The notes under the pieces were generated by a model. That model was given only the letters and a program-made list of their open reading frames with translations. It did not search any database and had not been told where the DNA came from. This document shows, piece by piece, positions 8,263-17,544 of a stretch of 40,723 bases of DNA (its first letter is position 1; each line of letters opens with the position of its first letter). The stretch is from JAGCJX01 sp045638645 (GTDB lineage: Bacteria; Bacteroidota; Bacteroidia; Bacteroidales; UBA932). Position numbers and translations under genes: made by a program. The stretch covers positions 1 to 40,723 of the forward strand of contig JAZUBU010000013.1 of NCBI GenBank assembly GCA_045638645.1. Direction: 5' to 3'.

Positions 8263-10014
8263 TCAGCGCGTATTTTTTTGAAAAAAATATGATTTTTGTT
8301 TTCGCTTGCGATCTTGGTTTCTCTCCACAAAAAGTGGCTCTCCGGTTTTCAAATCCATTCCGGTATAAAACATCACCGAAGATGCGGTCATCGGTGTCGG
8401 CATAAAATCCTGAACCTGATCCATATACAACCCTCTCAACGCCTTATTCCGGGACAAGGCCTGCATGTCTTCCAGGCGACATCCCGGATGACTGGAGATA
8501 AAATAAGGGACCAGCTGGTATTTGACCCCGGCTTGCGAAACGATCCGATCAAAGAGGGTTCGCAGACGGACGAACAGCTGGAAGCTCGGTTTGGCCATCT
8601 GGCGCAACACGACATCCTCCGTATGCTCTGGAGCAACCTTCAACCGGCCGGATGTATGTTTCAGAACCAACGCTTTCAAATAGGATTCAGACGTCTCATC
8701 CAAATAACCGTCCTTGTCCAGGAACAAGTCATAACGGATCCCACTACCGATAAAAAATCGTTTCACACCTTTGATTTTCTCCAAAGAAGCATAGAGATCC
8801 ATCAAACGACGGTGTGAAGTCTGCAAATTTTCACAACGGTTCGGAAACAGACACGATTTACGAATGCAACGCGCACACAAGGCCTCGTCCTTTCCCTGTA
8901 ATCCATACATGTTGGCAGTCGGACCTCCCACATCGGAAATGACACCCTTAAAATCAGAAAGTTGGACCAATCGGTTCACCTCGCGTTGAATGGACGCTTC
9001 CGAACGGCTCCGGATGAATTTCCCTTGATGGGCTGCAATGGTACAAAAATTACAGCCTCCAAAACAGCCACGATGGGTATTGATGGAAAATTTGATCATT
9101 TCGTAGGCCGGGATATGCTTACCCTTGTAGCGAGGATGGGGCGCTTTGGTATAAGGCAAATCGTAATACACATCGATTTCCTTGGGTGATTCCGGCAGAT
9201 AAGGAGGATTTACAACCAGGGCCTGTTGGCCGACACGTTCAACCAGCTGCGATGCGACACGACGGTTCGCTTCCAGCTCAATGTAATGAAAATTTTCAGC
9301 AAAAGACCGCTTGCTTGACTGACATCGCTCAAAAGAATTCAGGACAATACGCGAATCTGAAACTGCCAGGGTATCGGGATAATGAGTACCCGACTCCAAC
9401 CAGGCCAATTGGGGAATCTTTCGGATACGGCCCATTCCCTCTCCGCGATCATAGGCCTTTGCCAAGGCCAGCATCGTACGTTCACCCATCCCGTAACTCA
9501 GATAGTCTGCCCCGCTCTCCACCAACACAGAGGGCTTGAGTTGGTCACTCCAATAGTCATAATGCGTAAACCGGCGCAACGAAGCTTCCACTCCACCGAT
9601 GATGACTGGGACATCGGGATACAACTGCTTCAGAATTCGTGTGTACACCGTCACGGCATAGTCCGGACGTTGCCCTGCCCGGCCATCCGGAGTATAGGCA
9701 TCGTCACTGCGCAGACGTTTGTTCGCCGTGTAATGGTTTACCATCGAATCCATCACACCGGCATTGACACCAAAGAACAAACGGGGAGAGCCCAATTTCT
9801 TGAAATCACGCAAATCATCCCGCCAGTTCGGCTGCGGAACAACCGCCACGCGGTAACCGTGGAATTGCAGAAACCTTGCAATCACCGCCGTTCCAAACGA
9901 AGGATGATCGATGAATGCATCTCCCGAAAAGAGAATGATATCAGCAAAATCCCACCCCAGCGCATCCATTTCCTTGCGCGAGGTGGGAATCATGTATGTT
10001 GTATTTTGAGACAT
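8263..10014 (-). CDS. ygiQ: YgiQ-family radical SAM protein
   Basis: Start chosen at the ATG at 10014 (MSQNTTYMIPTSRKEMDALG), one base after the argS stop, giving 583 residues; the longer frame runs into argS. An N-terminal B12-binding-like region (DIILFSGDAFIDHPSFGTA) precedes the radical SAM motif CFGGCNFC (CxxxCxxC) near the middle. A second cysteine-containing stretch, CARCIRKSCLFPNRC, and the C-terminal HPGCRLEDM are typical of YgiQ. It should reductively cleave S-adenosylmethionine at a 4Fe-4S cluster, but the family's substrate is not established. Tight linkage suggests co-transcription with argS. Confidence 0.92.
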   Translation of the reverse strand: MSQNTTYMIPTSRKEMDALGWDFADIILFSGDAFIDHPSFGTAVIARFLQFHGYRVAVVPQPNWRDDLRDFKKLGSPRLFFGVNAGVMDSMVNHYTANKRLRSDDAYTPDGRAGQRPDYAVTVYTRILKQLYPDVPVIIGGVEASLRRFTHYDYWSDQLKPSVLVESGADYLSYGMGERTMLALAKAYDRGEGMGRIRKIPQLAWLESGTHYPDTLAVSDSRIVLNSFERCQSSKRSFAENFHYIELEANRRVASQLVERVGQQALVVNPPYLPESPKEIDVYYDLPYTKAPHPRYKGKHIPAYEMIKFSINTHRGCFGGCNFCTIAAHQGKFIRSRSEASIQREVNRLVQLSDFKGVISDVGGPTANMYGLQGKDEALCARCIRKSCLFPNRCENLQTSHRRLMDLYASLEKIKGVKRFFIGSGIRYDLFLDKDGYLDETSESYLKALVLKHTSGRLKVAPEHTEDVVLRQMAKPSFQLFVRLRTLFDRIVSQAGVKYQLVPYFISSHPGCRLEDMQALSRNKALRGLYMDQVQDFMPTPMTASSVMFYTGMDLKTGEPLFVERNQDRKRKQKSYFFQKNTR

Positions 10015-10015
10015 C

Positions 10016-11803
10016 TTACATTCTGTCTGGCAATTGAATTCCCAACAAGTCCATCGCTTTGCGCAATACGCCGGCAATGACCTCAATCAATTTCAGACGA
10101 TTGGCTCTGATGTTTTCATCTGCCTCCTTCAAAATAGAGGTATCGTGGTAGTATTGGTTGAATTCCTTCGCCAATTCGTAGGCATAGTTGGCCACCAACG
10201 CCGGAGAAAGCGCTTTTCCTGCCTCCAGGACCTTGTTGGGGAAGTTGTTCAACATCTTGATGATGTTTACTTCCTTGGGCAACAACATAACCGGAACCGA
10301 TGCCGGCTCGATACCCGCTTCCTTGGCTTTTCTCAAGATGGATTGGATCCGGGCATGGGTATATTGGATGAAGGGTCCTGTATTGCCATTGAAGTCAATG
10401 GATTCTCGAGGGTCAAACAACATCGTCTTGCGGGGATCCACCTTAATGATAAAGTATTTCAAGGCACCCAGTGAAATCATTTCAAACAAACGGTGTTGCT
10501 CTTCCTCGGACATATCTGCCAATTTGCCCAATTCCAACGAAGTTTCCTTCGCAGTCTGGTACATCTTGTCCAGCAAATCGTCGGCATCCACCACCGTTCC
10601 TTCACGAGATTTCATCTTTCCTTGCGGAAGCTCTACCATACCGTAAGACAAGTGATAGATGGAATCCGACCAATCAAATCCCAACTTTTTCAAAATCAAC
10701 TTCAATACCTGGAAGTGATAGTTCTGTTCGTTGCCGACCACATAAATGTGTTCATCCAGGCTGTACTCTTCAAATCGTTGACGGGCAGTTCCCAAGTCCT
10801 GAGTCATGTACACGGAGGTACCGTCACCACGCAACAACAACTTGCGGTCCAATCCGTCGGAAGTCAGGTCGCACCAAACCGAACCGTCTTCCTGTTTTTC
10901 AAAGATACCTTTTTCCAAACCGGCCAGTACCAGTTCTTTTCCGAAAAGATAGGTTTGCGATTCGTAATACGTACGCTCGAAAGAAATACCCAAACGGTCA
11001 TAGGTTTCATCAAATCCTTCGTAAACCCATCCGTTCATCATCTTCCAGAGGGCTACCGTTTCTTCATCCCCGTTTTCCCAGCGGAAGAGCATCTCTTGTG
11101 CCTCCTTCAAAAGCGGAGCCTGCTTTTCAGCCACTTCTTTCTCCATGCCACCCGCTACCAGCGCATCCACCTCTTCTTTCAACTTCGTGTTGAAGAGCAC
11201 GTAGTAGTCACCTACCAAATGGTCGCCTTTCTTCCCCGAAGTAGCCGGGGTTTCACCATTGCCCCAACGTTTCCATGCCAACATGGACTTGCAGATATGA
11301 ATACCCCGATCGTTCACCAAGTTTACACGCATGATGCGATGGCCACAAGCTTCCAACAAACGGGAAACGGACCATCCCAACAGGTTGTTGCGGATATGAC
11401 CCAAGTGGAGGGGCTTGTTGGTATTCGGAGATGAAAACTCAATCATCACAGAACGACCGCTATCCGGTGCCTGACCAAAATCCGGATGAGCGACAATCGC
11501 TGCAAAGATGTTGTTCCAATAGGCATCCGAAAGGGATATGTTCAAGAAACCTTTGACAACATTGAAATCACGGACTTCTTCGTTGTGTTCCTTCAAATAG
11601 GTACCGATCTCCTGACCGGTAGCCTCGGGCGACTTGCGGCTTTGTTTCAACAACGTAAACATCACAGCCGTAATATCACCTTCAAACTCCTTGCGGGTAG
11701 TTTGTGTTTGTATTGTATAACTGTCCGGAGCTCCTCCATACAAGGCCGCTGCAGCCTCTGCAACACAAGTTGCTACCAACAGTTCAGGGTTCAGATTCTT
11801 CAT
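10016..11803 (-). CDS. argS: Arginyl-tRNA synthetase
   Basis: Class I synthetase of 595 residues that charges tRNA-Arg. The N-terminal additional domain (about 1-110) is followed by the HIGH signature as HLGH in SSPNTNKPLHLGHIRNN and by the modified KMSKS-like loop GKMKSREGTVVD. The C-terminal DALR anticodon-binding domain begins around 470, and the protein ends LLGIQLPDRM. Length and domain order are normal. It lies between dcp (21-base gap) and ygiQ (1-base gap) in a minus-strand operon. Confidence 0.97.
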   Translation of the reverse strand: MKNLNPELLVATCVAEAAAALYGGAPDSYTIQTQTTRKEFEGDITAVMFTLLKQSRKSPEATGQEIGTYLKEHNEEVRDFNVVKGFLNISLSDAYWNNIFAAIVAHPDFGQAPDSGRSVMIEFSSPNTNKPLHLGHIRNNLLGWSVSRLLEACGHRIMRVNLVNDRGIHICKSMLAWKRWGNGETPATSGKKGDHLVGDYYVLFNTKLKEEVDALVAGGMEKEVAEKQAPLLKEAQEMLFRWENGDEETVALWKMMNGWVYEGFDETYDRLGISFERTYYESQTYLFGKELVLAGLEKGIFEKQEDGSVWCDLTSDGLDRKLLLRGDGTSVYMTQDLGTARQRFEEYSLDEHIYVVGNEQNYHFQVLKLILKKLGFDWSDSIYHLSYGMVELPQGKMKSREGTVVDADDLLDKMYQTAKETSLELGKLADMSEEEQHRLFEMISLGALKYFIIKVDPRKTMLFDPRESIDFNGNTGPFIQYTHARIQSILRKAKEAGIEPASVPVMLLPKEVNIIKMLNNFPNKVLEAGKALSPALVANYAYELAKEFNQYYHDTSILKEADENIRANRLKLIEVIAGVLRKAMDLLGIQLPDRM

Positions 11804-11824
11804 GCAATAATTTTTCTATCAAAA

Positions 11825-13930
11825 CTAGTTAAGTCCTCGGTTTTTGAGCAACGCTTGGATACCCGGTTCTGCTCCGCGGAAACGCAGATACAAGGTCATC
11901 GGATCTTCGGCGCCGACACGTTCCAGAATGTTCTTGCGGAACGAAGTTGCCAACTCCTTGTTGAAGATGTCTCCGGTTTCCACGAAAGCCTGGTACGCAT
12001 CACAGTCCAACACCTCAGCCCAAATGTAGCTGTAGTAACCGGCGGTATAGCCACCTCCGAACGTATGACGGAAATAGGTACTGCGGTAACGGGGAGGAAT
12101 TTGAGAAATCAATCCACGTTCTCCCATGACGCGAGCCTCGAAAGCATTGACATCCAGATTTTCGGGCATTGCAGTCAAGACATGGTAATCCATATCCAAC
12201 AAGGCCGCTCCCACCAATTCTGTCGTTGCGAATCCTTGTCCGTATTTGCCGGCTTTATCCAATTTTTCAATCAAAGTAGCCGGAATGACTTCTCCGGTTT
12301 GGTAATGTTTCGCATATTGGCGGAGTACTTGCGGTTCAAATGCCCAGTGTTCCATGATTTGGGAAGGCAATTCTACGAAGTCCCGAGTCACACTGCCCAA
12401 CGCTTGATAAGGAACATCTTGGAAAAGTGCCTGCAAAGCGTGACCGAATTCATGGAAAAATGTTTCCACTTCATCCGGAGTCAACAACGCAGGCGTATCA
12501 CCTGTCGGACGGGTAAAGTTACCCACAATCGCTACCAACGGAATGATACGGTTTCCTGCCTCATCATAGGACTGATCCCGGTAACCGGTACACCATGCAC
12601 CGCCACGTTTCTCAGCAGGACGGGCAAACATATCCATGAACAAAAGACCCAGCACGGTACCGTCAGCTTCTTTACATTCGTAAGCGAATGCATCCGGATG
12701 CGGAAGCGGAACGTTGCTAAGCGGTTGGAAAGTAATACCATACAATTGGTTAGCCACATAGAAGATACCTTCACGCACCGCATCATATTGGAAATAAGGT
12801 TGCAGTTGGTCATCGGAAAGATCAAATTTTGATTGCTTTGCCTTTTCGAAATAATAACGCCAGTCAGCACCGGTCAAAGCTTCTTTTTGACCCGCTTGAG
12901 CGGCCACCTTTTGCAAATCCTTCAATTCTGCTTTCGCTGCATTCAAAGCCGGGGTCCATATTTGGTCCAACAAGTTGTACACAGCTGCCGGAGTCTTGGC
13001 CATACGATCATCAATCGCATAGGCAGCATAACTGTCAAAACCCAACAAACGGGCCTTTTCCAAACGGAGTTCCACCAAACGTTTGATGACTTCCTTGTTA
13101 TCGTCCGCGTTGTTGTTGTTGGCGCGAGAAATGTATGCATCAAAAATTTGCTGACGCAGCTCCCGGTTGTCTGCCGTTTGCAGGAAAGGCATGACACTCG
13201 GATTGTCCAATCCGAAATACCAAGCACCTTCCGCACCATCCGCTGCTGCACGGGCTGCCGCATCGGCACAAACACCGGCTCCCAGACCGGACAGATCTTG
13301 CGCATCGGTCACTTTCAGCGTATAAGCCGCCGTTTCCTTCAACACATTTTGTTCAAAAGCCAGTTCATTGGCAGCCAACTCGGCATTGATCTCTTTCAGG
13401 CGAGCTTTCTCAGCTTCTCCCAACAAAGCACCAGAACGCACAAAACGGTTGTAGGTCAATTCCAGCAATCGGGACTGGTCCGCATTCAAATTGAACTCAT
13501 CACGACGATCATACACCTGACGGATCCGTTCGAACAAGGCATCGTTCAACGAAATCTCACTGCTATGGGCACTCAACTTCGGAGACAACTCTGCTTCAAT
13601 CTGCATCAAAGCCGCTGAAGAACGGACGTTGGTTGCACTACCCAGCACTGCAGAAATGTTGTTCAACAAGGCACCGGCACGATCCAAAGCTACCACGGTA
13701 TTTTCAAAAGTCGGAGTTTCCGGATTGTTTACAATGGCATCAATTTCTGCACGATGTTGTTTCATTGCCTCTTCGAATGCGGGGAGGTAATGAGAATCTT
13801 CCACTTGCTCAAAGGGAGGAATACCGTAAGGAGTATCCCAGGTTTGGAGCAAAGGATTTTGGTTAGAATTACAAGACGCTGCCATCATCAGGGTTGCACA
13901 AGCGAGTGCGGACAATTTGCTAAATTTCAT
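11825..13930 (-). CDS. dcp: M3-family peptidyl-dipeptidase, lipoprotein
   Basis: Zinc peptidase of 701 residues resembling Dcp and oligopeptidase A. The N-terminus MKFSKLSALACATLMMAASC is a lipoprotein signal with its lipobox cysteine at 20, so the mature protein is expected on the envelope side. The zinc site is HEFGH (in FFHEFGHALQAL), with the downstream glutamate in DFVELPSQIMEHW. It probably trims dipeptides from the C-termini of peptides. It sits 13 bases after rpoD and 21 before argS in the same direction. Dcp versus another M3 subgroup is judged by overall resemblance only. Confidence 0.93.
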   Translation of the reverse strand: MKFSKLSALACATLMMAASCNSNQNPLLQTWDTPYGIPPFEQVEDSHYLPAFEEAMKQHRAEIDAIVNNPETPTFENTVVALDRAGALLNNISAVLGSATNVRSSAALMQIEAELSPKLSAHSSEISLNDALFERIRQVYDRRDEFNLNADQSRLLELTYNRFVRSGALLGEAEKARLKEINAELAANELAFEQNVLKETAAYTLKVTDAQDLSGLGAGVCADAAARAAADGAEGAWYFGLDNPSVMPFLQTADNRELRQQIFDAYISRANNNNADDNKEVIKRLVELRLEKARLLGFDSYAAYAIDDRMAKTPAAVYNLLDQIWTPALNAAKAELKDLQKVAAQAGQKEALTGADWRYYFEKAKQSKFDLSDDQLQPYFQYDAVREGIFYVANQLYGITFQPLSNVPLPHPDAFAYECKEADGTVLGLLFMDMFARPAEKRGGAWCTGYRDQSYDEAGNRIIPLVAIVGNFTRPTGDTPALLTPDEVETFFHEFGHALQALFQDVPYQALGSVTRDFVELPSQIMEHWAFEPQVLRQYAKHYQTGEVIPATLIEKLDKAGKYGQGFATTELVGAALLDMDYHVLTAMPENLDVNAFEARVMGERGLISQIPPRYRSTYFRHTFGGGYTAGYYSYIWAEVLDCDAYQAFVETGDIFNKELATSFRKNILERVGAEDPMTLYLRFRGAEPGIQALLKNRGLN

Positions 13931-13943
13931 AGTTCAGTTTGGT

Positions 13944-14804
13944 TTATCCCAAATAATCTTTCAAAAATTTACTGCGGTTGGTATTTTTCAATCGACGGAT
14001 CGCCTTTTCCTTGATCTGACGGACCCGTTCGCGGGTCAGGCCGAATTTCTCACCGATTTCTTCCAGGGTCATTTCCGGTGTGCCGATTCCAAAGAAGTCT
14101 TTTACAATATCCCGCTCACGTTCAGTCAGTGTGGAGAGGGCTCGTTCAATTTCTTTGTTCAATGATTCGTTCACCAGACCACGGTCTGCGTTCGGGGAAT
14201 CCGTATTCGGGAGCACATCCAACAAACTGTTGTCCTCTCCTTCCACAAAGGGAGCATCCACAGAAACGTGGCGGCCGGAAACACGCATGGTGTCGGCAAT
14301 CTTTTCTCGCGGGATTCCCAACAATTCCGACAATTCATCGGGAGAGGGTGTCCGTTCATTTTCCTGCTCAAAACGGGCCAAGGCCTTGTTGATTTTGTTC
14401 AACGATCCTACTTGGTTCAAAGGCAGACGAACAATCCGGGACTGCTCTGCCAACGCTTGCAGAATGGATTGACGAATCCACCATACCGCATAGGAAATAA
14501 ATTTGAAACCACGGGTCTCATCAAATTTCTCAGCGGCCTTGATCAAACCCAGGTTTCCTTCGTTGATCAAGTCGGGAAGACTCAGACCTTGGTTTTGGTA
14601 TTGCTTTGCAACGGATACCACAAAACGAAGATTGGCACGAGTCAGTTTTTCCAGCGCTTCCTGATCTCCTTTCCGGATGCGCTGAGCCAACTCTACTTCA
14701 TCTTCAACAGTAATAAGCTCTTCTCTACCAATCTCTTGAAGATACTTATCTAAAGAAGCACTCTCACGATTGGTAATGGATTTTGTAATCTTAAGTTGTC
14801 TCAT
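13944..14804 (-). CDS. rpoD: Primary RNA polymerase sigma factor (short Bacteroidetes form)
   Basis: Sigma-70 family protein of 286 residues, the short form of the housekeeping sigma factor of this phylum, lacking region 1.1 and the long non-conserved region. Region 1.2 begins around LDKYLQEIGREELIT (18-32). Region 2 includes ANLRFVVSVAKQYQNQG and FISYAVWWIRQSI. Region 4 carries the helix-turn-helix MTLEEIGEKFGLTRERVRQI near the C-terminus. It should direct transcription from the TTTG/TAnnTTTG promoters seen throughout the window. It has its own -7 box and is followed closely by dcp. Confidence 0.96.
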   Translation of the reverse strand: MRQLKITKSITNRESASLDKYLQEIGREELITVEDEVELAQRIRKGDQEALEKLTRANLRFVVSVAKQYQNQGLSLPDLINEGNLGLIKAAEKFDETRGFKFISYAVWWIRQSILQALAEQSRIVRLPLNQVGSLNKINKALARFEQENERTPSPDELSELLGIPREKIADTMRVSGRHVSVDAPFVEGEDNSLLDVLPNTDSPNADRGLVNESLNKEIERALSTLTERERDIVKDFFGIGTPEMTLEEIGEKFGLTRERVRQIKEKAIRRLKNTNRSKFLKDYLG

Positions 14805-14821
14805 AGGTATAAATTGGGGCG

Positions 14822-14829
14822 CAAAATTA
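14822..14829 (-). promoter_or_regulatory. -7 box for rpoD
   Basis: TAATTTTG on the minus strand is a perfect TAnnTTTG match. It ends 17 bases before the rpoD ATG, predicting a leader of only about 12 nt. A properly spaced TTTG is not seen. Confidence 0.5.
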
Positions 14830-14880
14830 ACACGAAAAAGTCAAATAACCTATTTTAATTCAAAGTATTTACCTGCCTTG

Positions 14881-16296
14881 CTACAAGCCGATTCCGTAAT
14901 ACGCAACGGCCCCGTTGGGGTAGATTCCTTCCACCAAAACCGATCGCCGGGCCCGCTGCACCAATGCCAGAATCTCCTGGGGCGTGGATACCGCTTCGTT
15001 GTTGATATGCGTGATCACAAATCCCTTGGACAAACCGGCCGACTTCATCTTTCCGCGCGCCAGCGAAACCACTTCCACACCGCCTTCAATCCTCATTTGG
15101 CGCGCTTTGTCGGGAGCCACGGTACGCAAACCGGCTCCCAAGAATTCCACCACTTGCTCTTCCGCAGAACCGGCTTCTCCCATCAGACGTACCCGCAACT
15201 CCACTTCCCTACCTTTGCGCAGCAAGTCCAGCACGACCACATCGCCCGGACTGTAACGGGCAATGCGCTCCTGCACATCAGACGGGGTCTGAACCGACAC
15301 TCCGTCCACCCGGAGCAACACATCATCCGGCTTCACACCACCGACATCGGCCGCACCACCGGGCTGGATTCTCGCCAACAGCACACCTTGAGGTCCCTCC
15401 ATTCCGAGTTCCTTTGCCATCGCATCGGTAACCGCCACCATGGAAACACCCAGTACAGCACGTTGGACCCGTCCAAAATCGATCAAGTCTTCAGCAATCT
15501 TACGGACAATGTTGACCGGTACGGCAAAAGAATAACCCGCATAGGAACCCGTTTGTGACAGAATGGCTGTATTGATACCAACCAATTCACCACGGACATT
15601 GACCAACGCCCCGCCACTGTTTCCGGGATTGACCACCGCATCGGTCTGAATGAACGATTCAATCTTGAACTCACCGGGTTCTTTGGGAATGGAACGCCCT
15701 TTGGCACTCACAATACCCGCCGTAATCGTCGACGTGAGCCCATAAGGAGAGCCGATAGCCAACACCCACTCCCCCAATCGCAGGTCATCTGAATTGCCAA
15801 ATGACAGTGTCGGAAGTCCTGTGGCATCGACCTTCAACAAGGCAATGTCGGTCGCCGGATCCGCTCCCACCAGATTCGCCTGGTATGTCTTTTGGTTCGC
15901 CAACTTGACTTCAATCTCCGTTGCTCCCGCAATGACATGGTAATTGGTTACCACATAACCGTCTTCCGTAATGATGACACCCGACCCACTCGTGACCTCT
16001 TCGCGGGGAGCCTGATTGGAAAAACCCAACAGAAAATCCAGGATGGTCGGTGCATACGATCCCTGCGTACGTTTCAAGACCTTTACAAAAACCACTGCCT
16101 GTACCGAAGATTCCGCCGCATGGGTAAAATCCGGATAAACAAGATCAGGTTTTGTTGCAAAAGACAATGGATGCTGCAGGGTTTCGACCGGACGGACCGA
16201 ACCATCGGCCACACCCGTTCTCAATGACATCAACGCATAAGAAACCGAGACTGAAATCAGTACAATGACCAGTCCCGCCAACAAATTTTTCTTCAT
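14881..16296 (-). CDS. HtrA/DegQ-type periplasmic serine protease
   Basis: Trypsin-like protease and chaperone of 471 residues with an N-terminal signal/anchor (MKKNLLAGLVIVLISVSVSY). The catalytic triad is visible: His in VVTNYHVI near 118, Asp in ATDIALLKVD, and Ser in GNSGGALV. A first PDZ domain follows (VLGVSMVAVTDA ... GGVKPDDVLLRVDGVS). A weaker second PDZ-like segment (ITHINNEAVSTPQEILAL) ends the protein. It should degrade or refold damaged envelope proteins. It stands alone upstream of rpoD with a divergent promoter region shared with dnaN. Confidence 0.93.
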   Translation of the reverse strand: MKKNLLAGLVIVLISVSVSYALMSLRTGVADGSVRPVETLQHPLSFATKPDLVYPDFTHAAESSVQAVVFVKVLKRTQGSYAPTILDFLLGFSNQAPREEVTSGSGVIITEDGYVVTNYHVIAGATEIEVKLANQKTYQANLVGADPATDIALLKVDATGLPTLSFGNSDDLRLGEWVLAIGSPYGLTSTITAGIVSAKGRSIPKEPGEFKIESFIQTDAVVNPGNSGGALVNVRGELVGINTAILSQTGSYAGYSFAVPVNIVRKIAEDLIDFGRVQRAVLGVSMVAVTDAMAKELGMEGPQGVLLARIQPGGAADVGGVKPDDVLLRVDGVSVQTPSDVQERIARYSPGDVVVLDLLRKGREVELRVRLMGEAGSAEEQVVEFLGAGLRTVAPDKARQMRIEGGVEVVSLARGKMKSAGLSKGFVITHINNEAVSTPQEILALVQRARRSVLVEGIYPNGAVAYYGIGL

Positions 16297-16350
16297 ATCT
16301 AATCTCGTTTCTCTGTTTAATTTTTACAGAAAAGAAATCAAATAATATGC

Positions 16351-16358
16351 CAAAAATA
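16351..16358 (-). promoter_or_regulatory. -7 box for the DegQ-like protease
   Basis: TATTTTTG on the minus strand matches TAnnTTTG and lies 54 bases before the ATG at 16296. It is 13 bases from the opposing dnaN -7 box, so the two promoters may interfere with each other. Confidence 0.45.
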
Positions 16359-16371
16359 CCATCAAAAACAC

Positions 16372-16379
16372 TATATTTG
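16372..16379 (+). promoter_or_regulatory. -7 box for dnaN
   Basis: TATATTTG is a perfect match on the plus strand and predicts a leader of about 30 nt to the dnaN ATG at 16415. No clear -33 box is present. Confidence 0.5.
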
Positions 16380-16414
16380 CATTTTAAGAAAATGATGTAA
16401 AAACGAAATATACG

Positions 16415-17539
16415 ATGAAATTTACAGTATCTAGTACGGAACTGCTGCACGCGTTGCTCTCCGTTTCACGGGCTATCCCTGCAAAACCCTCCATTCCGAT
16501 TATTGAAAACTTTCTTTTCGTATTGAGAGACAATCGATTGGAAATCACTGCCACGGATTTGGACCTCACCTTGAGAACCGCCCTTCCCATCAATCTGGTG
16601 GACGAAGACGGTCAAATTGCGGTTCCTGCCAAGTTACTGACCGATTCCCTGAAAGAGTTCCCCGAATTGCCTCTGACCTTCACCTCGGGCAATGATGGCA
16701 TCCTGGAAATCAAATGGCAAAGCGGTGCCTCCAAAATTCCCTTTTCACCGGCAGACGAATTTCCGTCCCTTCCGGCCATCGACGAGGAATCCTCTGTTCG
16801 CGTAGAATACCCGGCCGACATTCTGATGCAAGGATTGACCACCACCATTTATGCTGCTGCCGAAGATGAACTCCGTCCGGTCATGAATGGGGTCTTCTTT
16901 GACATGAATACCGACAGTGTGACCCTGGTTGCATCCGACTCCCACAAGTTGGTATCTTACACCCGTAATGACATTCACGCCGCAGAAAAATGTTCGTTCA
17001 TCCTGCCCAAGAAACCGGCCAACATCCTGAAATCCCTCATTGGAAAATACGAAGGAAACGTTTCGCTGATCTTCAACAACAAAAATGCATGTTTCGCCTT
17101 TGAAGATTCACTGTTGATCTGCCGCCTGGTGGAAGGAAATTACCCGGCATACCGAACGGTGATCCCCAAAAACAACACAAACAAGCTGACCATCAACCGT
17201 CGCGAGTTCCTCAACGCCGCAAAACGCGTCTCCGTATGCTCGAACCAATCGGCATCCTACTTAAAGTTGAGTCTCTCGTTCAACCAACTGATCATTTCGG
17301 CCCAAGACACCAGTTTCTCCGTTGCAGCACACGAGGCCCTGCCTTGCCAATACGACGGCGACAAAATGGATATTGGATTCAAATCCTCTTTCCTGATTGA
17401 AGTCCTGAGCAACCTGTCGTTTGAGGAAGCCTCCCTGGAATTGGCTGACCCCTCACGCGCTGCCTTGATTCTGGATGCTGGAGAACACAATCCCTGTGAA
17501 GAAGTTTGTTCATTGTTGATGCCCGTACGCCTGGCCTAA
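16415..17539 (+). CDS. dnaN: DNA polymerase III beta sliding clamp
   Basis: Clamp subunit of 374 residues. The N-terminus MKFTVSSTELLHALLSVSRA is characteristic, followed by KPSIPIIENFLF and the motif ITATDLDLTLRT. Three repeated clamp domains of about 120 residues fill the protein, and the C-terminus ends LLMPVRLA as in other beta clamps. It encircles DNA and tethers the replicative polymerase. No dnaA or origin-like feature is visible beside it; instead it heads an operon with an exonuclease (5-base gap) and a degenerate FAH-fold protein. Confidence 0.97.
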   Translation: MKFTVSSTELLHALLSVSRAIPAKPSIPIIENFLFVLRDNRLEITATDLDLTLRTALPINLVDEDGQIAVPAKLLTDSLKEFPELPLTFTSGNDGILEIKWQSGASKIPFSPADEFPSLPAIDEESSVRVEYPADILMQGLTTTIYAAAEDELRPVMNGVFFDMNTDSVTLVASDSHKLVSYTRNDIHAAEKCSFILPKKPANILKSLIGKYEGNVSLIFNNKNACFAFEDSLLICRLVEGNYPAYRTVIPKNNTNKLTINRREFLNAAKRVSVCSNQSASYLKLSLSFNQLIISAQDTSFSVAAHEALPCQYDGDKMDIGFKSSFLIEVLSNLSFEEASLELADPSRAALILDAGEHNPCEEVCSLLMPVRLA

Positions 17540-17544
17540 CGCAT

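Noticed and set aside
11486..12832. 448-codon plus-strand ORF antisense to argS and dcp
   Set aside because: It spans two well-supported genes in the opposite direction and reads as a codon-phase shadow; no motif or start signal supports it.
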